From contig NZ_JALEBH010000002.1 of assembly GCF_022758885.1 (NCBI RefSeq), positions 372,001 to 436,000 on the forward strand: a stretch of DNA of 64,000 nucleotides, read 5' to 3'. The stretch comes from Sphingobium sp. BYY-5 (GTDB lineage: Bacteria > Pseudomonadota > Alphaproteobacteria > Sphingomonadales > Sphingomonadaceae). Within the stretch, counting starts at the first letter, position 1, and each line of letters starts with the position of its first letter. Shown here piece by piece: positions 41,751-50,569 of the stretch. The notes beneath the pieces are model-generated. The model worked only from the letters and a program-made list of their open reading frames with translations, made no database searches and was not told the origin of the DNA. The position numbers were made by a program, and so were the translations under genes.

Positions 41751-42769
41751 GCCATTTCCCCTTCCAACAATGCCAATATGTCCCGGTGAAGCTGTACCGG
41801 AATGCACACGCCTTCCACGTCCGACCGTGCCCGCGCGGCATAGCGGCGCGATCCGGGCAGGCGCGCGCCCTGCCCCTCGATCGCGTCGAACATCGCCTCA
41901 GCGCGGCGCAGATGATCCTCGACGCTGGCGCCCAGAAAGCCCGCCGGATCGACCGCAATGACCAGTTCGCCGCCGATCGGCGATCCCATCCGGCCTTCGT
42001 CCGCCGCCATGGACTCCGCGCTGGTCATGTCGCCGATCAGCGGCCCGGCGATCAGCTCGACCATGGCGGCGAGCGCCGACCCCTTATGCCCGCCGAAAGT
42101 ACGCATCGCGCCGTCCAGCACCGCCTTCGGGTCGATCGACGGATAGCCTTCCACATCATAGCCCCAATCGAGTGGGATCGCCTTGCCCGCGCGGCGGTGC
42201 AGTTCGATCTCGCCCCGCGCCACCGCGCTGGTGGCAAAGTCGAAGACGAAGGGCAGCTTGCCGGGGCGTGGCCAGCCAAAGGCAATCGGGTTGGTGCCGA
42301 AGACAGGCTTCGTCCCACCCTCCGGCGCGACCCAGGCATGGCTGGGGGTGAAAGCGAGGCCGACCAGTCCCTGTTCGGCGACCGCCTCGACTTCCGGCCA
42401 GAGCGCGGCAAAATGCACGACATTGTTGAGCGCCATGGCGGCGATGCCGAACTTGCGCGCCTTGCCGACCAACAGCGGGAGGCCGCGCTCGAAGGGTAAT
42501 TGCGCAAAGCCGCCCTTGCCATCGACACGAACCAGCGCAGCGGCCGGTTCGCTCACCACCGGCACGGCGTCGGGTACGACGACCCCGCGCTCGATCGAAT
42601 TGGCGGCGACCAGCAGGCGATAGAGGCCGTGCGACGCGCAACCGTCCCGCTCGCCCGCCACCATGGTCCGCGCGACGGCGGCGGCGTGATCGGGCGCGAG
42701 GCCACGGCTTTCAAGCACCTTGCGGGCCAGCGCATCCGCTTGCCCCAGCGTCAGCGCGACATCACTCAC
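41747..42769 (-). CDS. Ldh2-type NAD(P)-dependent oxidoreductase (pyrroline-2-carboxylate reductase-like)
   Basis: A 340-residue member of the malate/L-sulfolactate dehydrogenase-like (Ldh2) fold. The catalytic His lies in C-A-S-H-G-L-Y-R-L near residue 48, and the family strings N-N-V-V-H-F-A, G-T-N-P-I-A-F-G-W-P and F-D-F-A-T-S are present. Several members reduce 1-pyrroline-2-carboxylate or 1-piperideine-2-carboxylate, and such genes accompany 3-hydroxyproline catabolism; others oxidise malate, lactate or ureidoglycolate. The GTG start overlaps the GH127 stop (GTGA), and its own stop overlaps the DUF885 start. No signal peptide. A role in hydroxyproline or proline metabolism is likely but unproven. 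Confidence 0.78.
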   Translation of the reverse strand: MSDVALTLGQADALARKVLESRGLAPDHAAAVARTMVAGERDGCASHGLYRLLVAANSIERGVVVPDAVPVVSEPAAALVRVDGKGGFAQLPFERGLPLLVGKARKFGIAAMALNNVVHFAALWPEVEAVAEQGLVGLAFTPSHAWVAPEGGTKPVFGTNPIAFGWPRPGKLPFVFDFATSAVARGEIELHRRAGKAIPLDWGYDVEGYPSIDPKAVLDGAMRTFGGHKGSALAAMVELIAGPLIGDMTSAESMAADEGRMGSPIGGELVIAVDPAGFLGASVEDHLRRAEAMFDAIEGQGARLPGSRRYAARARSDVEGVCIPVQLHRDILALLEGEMA

Positions 42770-45135
42770 GCCGGGGTGCCGGGCTTGGCGGTGAAGAGGC
42801 GCACGCCGAACACCGGCCCGGCCGAACTACGATCATGCGGCACGAAACGCACCTTGACGCTGTTCTTGCCCTTGGTCAGCGCCTCCGGGATCGGATAGTC
42901 GACATCCAGGAACTTGCCCGGTCTGTCGTTATCGAGGCTCTGGGTGGCGAGCGTCACATTGTCGATCACTATGTCGAAGCTGCGTTTGCGCTCGCCACCC
43001 CAATAGGTCGCCTGGAGCAGCAGCGGGCCGGGCTTCACCTTCATGGCGAACTCGAAATAGCCGCCCGATCGCGCATCACGTCCGTTGCGTCCGCGATAGG
43101 AGACGGGATAGCTGATCTCCGACGTCAGCGCATGATCGCGTTCGGGCTGCATCTCGCCCAGATGCATGATGTCGATCGATCGGGCGGCGAGATCCTTCTG
43201 CCGCGCCTGTTCGGCAAGGAAGGCGGCCTCCTCCTGCTTCCACGCCGTTTCGGAGAAACGCTTGAAATAGACCGCGCTGCGCCGTTCATATTGGCTGTAG
43301 AAAGGCACGAAGGCGAGGTTCGCCGGACGGATGATATTCTGCGTGCGATAGCGCGGGCGATCCGACACGATCGGGGCGAAGGCGGTCAGCGGCTCTTCGC
43401 CGACCATTGCGGGTTCGACGCCGGTCCAGTCCATTTCCGCCGGACCAAGGTCGGCCGCCATCACCATCGGCCCGCGCACCACCGCAACGACATCAGGTGC
43501 CCCCGGCGCGGATTCGAGGCGCAGGTCGAGCGGTAACGAAAGCGACACCACATCGCCCTTCTTCCAGCGCCGGTTGATGACCGCATAGCCATTGGCGGGC
43601 ATCGCCGACACCGGGCTGCCGTTGACGGTCAGGGTAAAGCGCCCGTTCGCCCAGCCGGGAATACGCAGCGCGAGTGCAAACTGCCCCTGTCGCGCGGCGT
43701 CTATCGTCAGGCGGATGCCGGGCTTGAACGGATATTCGGTATCGAGCGTCAGGCCGACACCCTTCGCCTTCCATTGGGCTTCGGACGGGATGTAGAGATT
43801 GACGAACAGCGTGTCGTCACCCTCCCAATAGATGGAATCGCCATGCTTCGCGTGGCTTTCCATGCCGGAGCCGACACAACACCAGAAGGCATCCTCGTCG
43901 GGCTGCGAATAGCCGCGCGGCGCGCCGCTCATCATCGGCGTCATATAGGTGAAGCCGGCATTGGCGGGGTTCTGGGCCGACATGACATGATTAAGATGCG
44001 CGCGCTCATAATAGTCGAACAGCGCGCCGTCGGGCTGCCAGCCATAGAGATGCCGGGTGAGCTTCAGCATATTATAGCTGTTGCAATGTTCGCAGGTGGA
44101 TTCGGTCAGGTGCAACGCCACCGTATCGGGTTCGAAGAAATATTCGCGGTCGGCATTGCCGCCGATCACATAGCTGTGATGCTGCGTCACCCGTTCCCAG
44201 AAGAAGCGCGCGGCCCGCGCCGGTTCCTCCTTGCCGGTCAGTTCATGGATGCGCGCCAGGCCGATCAGCTTGGGCACCTGCGTATTGGCGTGGAAATTGG
44301 CGAGCTTGTCTTCCTGCGCCACCAGCGGATCGAGAACCTTACGGTCATAGATGCGCTCCGCCACCACCAGCCAGCGCGCGTCGCCGGTGCGAGCATAAAG
44401 TTCAGCATAGCTTTCGTTAAGACCGCCATATTCGCAACCCAGCAGTTCCTGCATCTGCGCGTCATTGAGCGCGGCGAACACCTTCTCGAAATAGCCGGCG
44501 AGGCCGGTCGCCACATCCAGCGCCGTGGCATTGCCCCAGGCGCCATGGACGTCGAGCAGCCCAGCGAAATATTTGTGGACGGTGTAGAGCGGCGACCAGC
44601 TTCCGTTGAGGTCGAAGCCGCCGGACTTGATCTGCCCAGCCATGACTTCGGGGAAAATCTGCTCGCCGTCGACGATCTTGCCATCCTTGGTCTTGCGGCC
44701 GAGCGCGCCGATATAGCCGTCCTTACGCTGTGCCTGGCAGAGCGCCAGTTCATCGACGATATAGTCGGCGCGGCGGCGGCATTCTTCATTGCCCGCCTGT
44801 TGCCACCCCAGCACCAGCGCTGTGATATAATGGCCTAGCGTATGGCCGGCGATCGTATCTGACTCCCAGCCGCCATAAATGGGCGCTTTCGGCTCCAGCC
44901 CGGCATATTTGCGGAAATTATGCAGGAAACGATCGGGGCTGAGCGACAGGAGATAGGCGATATTTACCTCGACTGCGGTCGCATAGTCGGACGGGTTCAG
45001 CCGCACATCGGTCAGCGGCAGAGGCTTGGCGCGCAGCGGAATCCGGGGCGTGATCGCCGCCATGCCCGAAAAGGGGACGGTGCACATGGCAAGGGCAGCA
45101 ACCCCCGCCAGCCACTCGCGGCGATTGGCTTTCAT
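42766..45135 (-). CDS. GH127 beta-L-arabinofuranosidase, exported
   Basis: A 789-residue GH127 (DUF1680) enzyme with an N-terminal export signal (N-R-R-E-W-L-A-G-V-A, so twin-arginine export is possible). The (alpha/alpha)6 barrel contains the Zn-thiolate centre of the family: E349-x-C351 (C-E-H-C-N-S-Y-N-M) and C419-C420 (W-C-C-V-G-S-G), C419 corresponding to the nucleophilic cysteine of characterised enzymes. Beta-sandwich domains follow (G-W-A-N-G-R-F near residue 510). Characterised GH127 enzymes remove beta-L-arabinofuranose from hydroxyproline-linked arabino-oligosaccharides of plant extensins. It is the first gene of the GH127 - Ldh2 - DUF885 - GH43 operon, with GntR site C 22 nt upstream. 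Confidence 0.9.
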   Translation of the reverse strand: MKANRREWLAGVAALAMCTVPFSGMAAITPRIPLRAKPLPLTDVRLNPSDYATAVEVNIAYLLSLSPDRFLHNFRKYAGLEPKAPIYGGWESDTIAGHTLGHYITALVLGWQQAGNEECRRRADYIVDELALCQAQRKDGYIGALGRKTKDGKIVDGEQIFPEVMAGQIKSGGFDLNGSWSPLYTVHKYFAGLLDVHGAWGNATALDVATGLAGYFEKVFAALNDAQMQELLGCEYGGLNESYAELYARTGDARWLVVAERIYDRKVLDPLVAQEDKLANFHANTQVPKLIGLARIHELTGKEEPARAARFFWERVTQHHSYVIGGNADREYFFEPDTVALHLTESTCEHCNSYNMLKLTRHLYGWQPDGALFDYYERAHLNHVMSAQNPANAGFTYMTPMMSGAPRGYSQPDEDAFWCCVGSGMESHAKHGDSIYWEGDDTLFVNLYIPSEAQWKAKGVGLTLDTEYPFKPGIRLTIDAARQGQFALALRIPGWANGRFTLTVNGSPVSAMPANGYAVINRRWKKGDVVSLSLPLDLRLESAPGAPDVVAVVRGPMVMAADLGPAEMDWTGVEPAMVGEEPLTAFAPIVSDRPRYRTQNIIRPANLAFVPFYSQYERRSAVYFKRFSETAWKQEEAAFLAEQARQKDLAARSIDIMHLGEMQPERDHALTSEISYPVSYRGRNGRDARSGGYFEFAMKVKPGPLLLQATYWGGERKRSFDIVIDNVTLATQSLDNDRPGKFLDVDYPIPEALTKGKNSVKVRFVPHDRSSAGPVFGVRLFTAKPGTPA

Positions 45136-45156
45136 GATCCAAACACTCCTACTGAA

Positions 45157-45175
45157 TATCGTATACTATACGATA
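45157..45175. promoter_or_regulatory. GntR-type operator, site C
   Basis: TATCGTATACTATA matches the core at 13 of 14 positions. Two eight-base half-sites, TATCGTAT and ATACGATA, flank an ACT spacer (45157-45175). It is 22 nt upstream of the GH127 start in the 304-nt divergent gap 45136-45439, which holds no gene. Confidence 0.65.
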
Positions 45176-45357
45176 GGCCGTGCCTTTCTCCTGTCAATCC
45201 CCATTTGCCGGACGGTCCAGAAACTGCATCTATTCAGGGACATGAGAGGGGTCGGCGGCGGCGCCCGCCTCGACCGGAAAGACATGTCTGTTGGGCCATA
45301 GCAGCGCGATCTTCTTCATGCGACATTTGGCGCCGCGCCAGGAAAGGCCAGATCATA

Positions 45358-45371
45358 TATCGTATAATTTT
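45358..45371. promoter_or_regulatory. GntR-type operator, site D
   Basis: TATCGTATAATTTT retains a complete left half-site (10 of 14 matches) and lies 69 nt upstream of the S9 peptidase start, on the other side of the divergent gap from site C. Confidence 0.45.
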
Positions 45372-45439
45372 ATTGACGCATCCATGATGAATGGTCATGA
45401 CTGCGCCATCTTTCCTGAAATCATGGGCAGCACGCAGTC

Positions 45440-47809
45440 ATGGGCATGTTCCCTTATTCCGTTTCGAAATCGATCAGTCTGCTGGCGCTGGCCTGGGCAG
45501 CGACCATCCCGACCACCGTTTCGGCGCGACCGGCGGCGCCTATGGTGGCGTCCGCGCCGGATATCGCCACCCGTTATGCGCTGGCCGACACATTCAACGG
45601 CCAGGCCCTTGGCGACCTGATCGACAATGCGGACGTCGCCCCCCATTTTGTGGGCGACGGCAAGGGGCTGTTCTATCGCACCGGCAATCGGCTGAACCAG
45701 ACCTATGCCTATGTCGATCTCGCTACGCTGGCCAGGAAGCAGATCACGACCACGACGCAATTGCTCGCCGCCCTGACGTCCGCGAGCGGCAAGCCAATAG
45801 ACATCGACGCCGCGAAGATCGCGGATGTCGACTATGACCCGGCAGCCAACATCGTTCGCTTCCGCGCGCTCGACGGACTGTGGCGTCTCGACACTAGCGG
45901 AAAGGCGGAACGTGTCGCCGAGGAGAAAGCGGACGATCATGCCCTTCCCTCCCCCGACGGCCGGTTCCGCATCGTCGCCCGCAACTATAATCTGATCGCC
46001 ATCGACAGCAAAAGCGGCCGCGAGGTGGCGCTGACCATCGACGGTACGCGCGAGCAGCCCTATGGCCGCTCCATCCCGCAACTGGCCGACATATTGCGCG
46101 AAGGCACCGAAGAACCGGACATGCCAGTGTCGGCCCAATGGTCGCCCGACGGCCGCTATCTTCTGAGCTGGCGGCTCGACACGCGCGACGTGAAGAAACT
46201 GTCCATCACCCAGCAGAACCCGCCAGGCAGCTTCTATCCGCGCAGCTTCTCCTACATCTATCCTCTCGCCGGCGCGGAGACGCTGCCGCAGGCGACCCGC
46301 TTCGTCGTCAATGTCGAACAGGCGATGCGCCAGGGCAAGGCGAAGATCGTGCCGCTAGCGATTCCCAGCGAATCCATCCTCTATCCCTCACCGCCCGACA
46401 TGGGCTGGATCAACGGCAAGCCGCGCATCCTGTGGACCGAACGCGGCTACAAGCAGCAAGCCGTCTATCAGGCCGATCCGGAGACCGGCGCAGCGCGCAT
46501 CGTCGCGCATGAGGCAGTGGAACCGCTCGTCACCGTCACCTCCAGCATGATCTTGCCCGCCCCGGACCTGGGCGGGGAACTCTCCATCTCCGAACGGTCC
46601 GGCTGGGCGCAGCTCTATCTCGTCACCCCTGATGCGCCCGATGGCGGGAAAATGCTTACTCAGGGGGAATGGGAAGTGCTGTCGGTCGACCATGTTGCCG
46701 GGGACAAGACATCGCTCGTCGTGACCGGCGTCGGCCGGGAAAAGACCCGCAATCCCTATTGGCGCGCGCTCTACCGCGTGCCGCTGAACGGTGGCGAGCC
46801 GACCGAACTGACGCCCGAACCACTGGATCATGACGCGACGCTGTCCGACGACGGCAAGTGGATCGTGGATCAGATGTCCAGCCCGACCAGCCCCACACGC
46901 GCCGTGCTGCGCGACGGGCAGAGCGGACGGATCGTCATGGAACTGGCAAAGGCCGATGACAGCCGCCTGCGCACGGCGGGATATACCGCGCCCGAACCCT
47001 TCCGGGGCGTGGCGGCGGATGGCCATACGCCGATCTATGGCATGATCTTCCGCCCGGCGCATTTCGATGCGAAGCGCCGCTATCCGATCATCGACAATGT
47101 CTATACCGGGCCGACCACGACCGACGTGCCGGCCACCTGGAGCGACGCCCGTCGCGTCGCGGGCAACAGCGTGGCGCAGTTGGGCGCGATCGTGGTGATG
47201 ATTGACGGCACGGGCACCTCGCGGCGTGGCCAGGCGTTCCGTCTGCCCGCCTACCAGAATCTGGGCGAAGTAGGCCTGGACGATCATATCGCCCTCATCC
47301 GCCAGATGGCCGCCCGATATCCCTATATGGACGTGAACCGTGTCGGCGTCTTCGGCGGGTCGGCGGGCGGATATGACACCGCGCGCTTCGTGCTGCGGCG
47401 GCCCAATTTTTTCAAGGTCGGCGTCTCCTCCTCCGGCAATCACGACCTGCGGCTGGACAAGACATGGTGGCCCGAAGTGTCCATGGGCAATGCCGACGAA
47501 GCGACCTGGGAGCGCAACAGCAACATGTCGGTCGCGGGCAATTTGATGGGCAAGCTGCTGCTGATCCATGGCGATATCGATGACAATGTGCCGGTGACGG
47601 AGAGCTTCCGCCTCGCCAAGGCGCTGATGGACGCCGGACGCGATGTCGATCTGGTCGTGCTGCCCAACACCACCCACCGGGTCTACCAGCCCTTCTTCTG
47701 GAAGAAGCTGCGTGACTATTTCACGCTGAACCTGCTCGGCGAAACGCCGCCGCCGTTGGATGTGCCAATTGCCGGACCGCAAGCTGCCCGCACCGCTGCG
47801 GCCAGATGA
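45440..47809 (+). CDS. S9 family (DPP IV-like) prolyl peptidase, exported
   Basis: This 789-residue serine peptidase has a signal-like N-terminus, a beta-propeller resembling the DPP IV N-terminal region (about residues 130-500) and a C-terminal alpha/beta-hydrolase domain with S641 (G-G-S-A-G-G), D715 (D-I-D-D-N-V-P) and H746 (T-T-H-R-V). The usual W before the serine motif is replaced by F-G-G-S. DPP IV relatives release X-Pro or related dipeptides from peptide N-termini, the chemistry needed for proline/hydroxyproline-rich backbones. It starts the plus-strand operon opposite GH127, and its stop overlaps the next frame as ATGA. ATG 45446 is an alternative start. Confidence 0.85.
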   Translation: MGMFPYSVSKSISLLALAWAATIPTTVSARPAAPMVASAPDIATRYALADTFNGQALGDLIDNADVAPHFVGDGKGLFYRTGNRLNQTYAYVDLATLARKQITTTTQLLAALTSASGKPIDIDAAKIADVDYDPAANIVRFRALDGLWRLDTSGKAERVAEEKADDHALPSPDGRFRIVARNYNLIAIDSKSGREVALTIDGTREQPYGRSIPQLADILREGTEEPDMPVSAQWSPDGRYLLSWRLDTRDVKKLSITQQNPPGSFYPRSFSYIYPLAGAETLPQATRFVVNVEQAMRQGKAKIVPLAIPSESILYPSPPDMGWINGKPRILWTERGYKQQAVYQADPETGAARIVAHEAVEPLVTVTSSMILPAPDLGGELSISERSGWAQLYLVTPDAPDGGKMLTQGEWEVLSVDHVAGDKTSLVVTGVGREKTRNPYWRALYRVPLNGGEPTELTPEPLDHDATLSDDGKWIVDQMSSPTSPTRAVLRDGQSGRIVMELAKADDSRLRTAGYTAPEPFRGVAADGHTPIYGMIFRPAHFDAKRRYPIIDNVYTGPTTTDVPATWSDARRVAGNSVAQLGAIVVMIDGTGTSRRGQAFRLPAYQNLGEVGLDDHIALIRQMAARYPYMDVNRVGVFGGSAGGYDTARFVLRRPNFFKVGVSSSGNHDLRLDKTWWPEVSMGNADEATWERNSNMSVAGNLMGKLLLIHGDIDDNVPVTESFRLAKALMDAGRDVDLVVLPNTTHRVYQPFFWKKLRDYFTLNLLGETPPPLDVPIAGPQAARTAAAR

Positions 47810-47826
47810 TTTCCATGAGGACAGAG

Positions 47827-50568
47827 ATGACAAAGACACTGCCGCTCATCGCCCTGCTGCTGGCGTCCGCGCCGGTCATGATGCCTGCCGCAGGCGCCCT
47901 CGCTCAGGCCCAGCCGGCCAAGAAGGTCTTCCCGCCGATCGCGAGGACCGCGTTCAGGACCCCGGCCTTCGACCTCGCGCTGCGCACCGACACGCAGACG
48001 CTGGCGCATCTGTCTCCGACCGGGGAGACCACGTTCGACTTCGTGCCTGCGGGCCGGGAGGCCGAGCGAGCGGGCGATGGCTATGTCCATATCGGCGACA
48101 TCCACATCCGCCTGAAAAGCGGCGACGGGGCGTGGCAGGATTTCTCCTCCGCCCATGCGCGCAAGCCCATCGTCAAGCTGGCGGTGCGCGGCGACATGCT
48201 GGCGGCGGCGGACATCACGGCGTCGATGGGCGCGGACATCCCGCTGCGCGTCGAGCGGCAGTGGGTCAATGACAATGGCGTGCTCGCGCTGCGCTTCACG
48301 CTGGTGAACACCAGCCGCGCGCCGGTGGAGATCGGTGCGCTCGGCCTGCCGATGGTGTTCGACAATATCATCCTCGATCGCGACCTGGATCAGGCCCATG
48401 CACAGGCGAGTTTCGTCGATCCCTATATCGGCCGCGACGCGGGCTATGTGCAGGTCACGCGCCTCAACGGCCAAGGCCCCGCCCTGCTGGTGCTGCCCGA
48501 AAAGGGCACTCCGCTCGAAGCCTATCGCCCGGTACTGGAAGCGCGCGCCGCGCCCAAGGACGACATCTTCATCGACCGCAGCCCCCGCAGCCAGGTGTCG
48601 GAAGGCTTCTACGACTGGACCATCGCCAGCAAGGGCTTTGCCCAGAAGGAATGGGCCAAGGCCGGGCAACAATGGAACGAGCCGACCAGCATCACGCTTA
48701 CCCCCGGCCAGAGCCGCACCATCGGCCTGCGCTTCGTAACCTCCCCCGGCATCCGCGCGATCGAGGATATACTGGTCGCCAACAAGCGGCCAGTTGCGGT
48801 CGGGATTCCCGGCTATGTCGTACCCTCCGACCAGTCCGCCAGCCTCTTCCTGAAATCACCCAGCCCGGTCGCGAAGATCGAAAGCTTCCCCGCCACCGCG
48901 CTGACCGCAACGCCCGCGGACAGCGGCACCGGCTGGGCGCGCTATGATGTGAAGGCCAGCGGCTGGGGTCAGGCCCGTCTCACCATCACCTATGCCGACG
49001 GGCAGGCCCAGACCGTCAGCTACTATATCACCAAGCCGCTGGAGCAGGTGATGGCCGATATCGGCCACTTCACTACGACCAATCAGTGGTTCGAGGGCAA
49101 GGATGACCCTTTCCACCGTTCGCCCGCCATCCTCACCTATGACCGGGAGGAGAATAAAATCCTGACCCAGGACGGCCGCGTCTGGGTCGCCGGGATGAGC
49201 GATGAAGGCGGCGCGGGAAGCTGGGTCGCCGCCGCGATCAAGCAACTCGACAATCCGAACCCGGAAGAGGTCGCCAAGCTGGAGCGGCTGGTCAACGAGA
49301 CGGTCCTCGGTCATCTCCAAGTCGCGGAAGGCGACCATGCCGGGGCCGTCAAGAAGAGCCTTTTCTATTACGATCCCAAGGCGTTTCCGAACTTCTACGA
49401 TCCGTCGATCAACTGGAAGAACTGGACCGCCTGGCCGAAGAAAGAGGCCGACGATCTCGGCCGCTCCTATAATTATCCCCATGTCGCGATCGGCCATTGG
49501 GTGCTCTATCGCCTCGCCCGCGAAAACCAGGGGCTGGTGAAGCAGCATGACTGGCGCTTCTATCTCGACTGGGCTTATCGCACCTCGGTCGCGATGATGC
49601 GCGATGCACCCTATTATGCCCAATTCGGGCAGATGGAAGGCGACGTCTTCCTCGACATCCTCAAGGATCTGAAGCGCGAAGGCCTGACCACCGAAGCGGA
49701 CGAGATGGAGAAGCTGATGAAGGGTCGCGCCGACCATTGGCGCACGCTCAAATATCCTTTCGGTAGCGAAATGGCCTGGGATTCGACCGGCCAGCCCGAA
49801 GTCTATGCCTGGATGCGCTATTTCGGGTATCAGCCACAGGCCGACATAACCAAAGAGGTAATATTGGGCTATGACCCGACCATCCCTAGTTGGGGCTATA
49901 ACGGCAATGCCCGTCGCTATTGGGACTTCCTCTACGGCGGCAAGGTATCACGGATCGAGCGGCAGATTCACCATTATGGATCAGCGCTCAACGCCGTGCC
50001 GCTGTTCGACGCCTATCGCCAGAATCCCGAAGACCTGCACCTGCTGCGCGTTGCCTATGGCGGGATGATGGGCGGCATCACCAATATCGACCAGCAGGGC
50101 TTCGGTTCGGCCGCCTTCCATAGCTGGCCCGACATGATGAAATGGGACGCGATCAGCGGCGATTATGGCATGGGCTTTTACGGCCATGCGATCGCATCGG
50201 CGACTTATGTGGTGAAGGATAAGACATTCGGCTGGCTGGGCTTCGGCGGCAAGGTGCAGGCCGATGGCGCAATCGTCCATGTCGTGCCGCAGGACGGCGC
50301 GCGCCGTCGCCTGTTCATTGCGCCGGCAGGCCTGTGGATCACGCTGGAGGCGGGGCGGATCGCCGGCGCCGACTATGACAGCGCTTCGGGACAGGTCATA
50401 TTGGCGCTCGATCCCGCCGATGCTGCCACTCCCAAGGCGCGGCTGCTGTTCGAGACAACAACCAGGGACGGCCGCCCCTATGCGATCGACGGCGCAGCAG
50501 CCGATCGAGGCGGCTATGCCATCCCGCTGGACGCTGGAGTGACGCGCGTCACGCTGATCCCACGCTGA
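47827..50568 (+). CDS. Secreted DUF5695-like protein, possible six-hairpin glycosidase
   Basis: A 913-residue exported protein (signal M-T-K-T-L-P, cleavage near G-A-L-A-Q). I recognise it only at the level of DUF5695-like proteins: an N-terminal beta-sandwich region (about residues 40-330), then an all-helical part with repeated Trp/Tyr-rich motifs (W-V-A-A-A-I-K-Q-L, R-S-Y-N-Y-P-H-V-A-I-G-H-W-V-L, W-G-Y-N-G-N-A-R-R-Y-W-D) as in (alpha/alpha)6 glycosidases, and a C-terminal beta domain. The catalytic residues are unknown to me. ATG 47827 follows GAGGACAGAG; ATG 47806, overlapping the S9 stop, would add seven residues. The neighbours suggest it attacks a glycan or glycopeptide of a hydroxyproline-rich protein. 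Confidence 0.6.
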   Translation: MTKTLPLIALLLASAPVMMPAAGALAQAQPAKKVFPPIARTAFRTPAFDLALRTDTQTLAHLSPTGETTFDFVPAGREAERAGDGYVHIGDIHIRLKSGDGAWQDFSSAHARKPIVKLAVRGDMLAAADITASMGADIPLRVERQWVNDNGVLALRFTLVNTSRAPVEIGALGLPMVFDNIILDRDLDQAHAQASFVDPYIGRDAGYVQVTRLNGQGPALLVLPEKGTPLEAYRPVLEARAAPKDDIFIDRSPRSQVSEGFYDWTIASKGFAQKEWAKAGQQWNEPTSITLTPGQSRTIGLRFVTSPGIRAIEDILVANKRPVAVGIPGYVVPSDQSASLFLKSPSPVAKIESFPATALTATPADSGTGWARYDVKASGWGQARLTITYADGQAQTVSYYITKPLEQVMADIGHFTTTNQWFEGKDDPFHRSPAILTYDREENKILTQDGRVWVAGMSDEGGAGSWVAAAIKQLDNPNPEEVAKLERLVNETVLGHLQVAEGDHAGAVKKSLFYYDPKAFPNFYDPSINWKNWTAWPKKEADDLGRSYNYPHVAIGHWVLYRLARENQGLVKQHDWRFYLDWAYRTSVAMMRDAPYYAQFGQMEGDVFLDILKDLKREGLTTEADEMEKLMKGRADHWRTLKYPFGSEMAWDSTGQPEVYAWMRYFGYQPQADITKEVILGYDPTIPSWGYNGNARRYWDFLYGGKVSRIERQIHHYGSALNAVPLFDAYRQNPEDLHLLRVAYGGMMGGITNIDQQGFGSAAFHSWPDMMKWDAISGDYGMGFYGHAIASATYVVKDKTFGWLGFGGKVQADGAIVHVVPQDGARRRLFIAPAGLWITLEAGRIAGADYDSASGQVILALDPADAATPKARLLFETTTRDGRPYAIDGAAADRGGYAIPLDAGVTRVTLIPR

Positions 50569-50569
50569 C

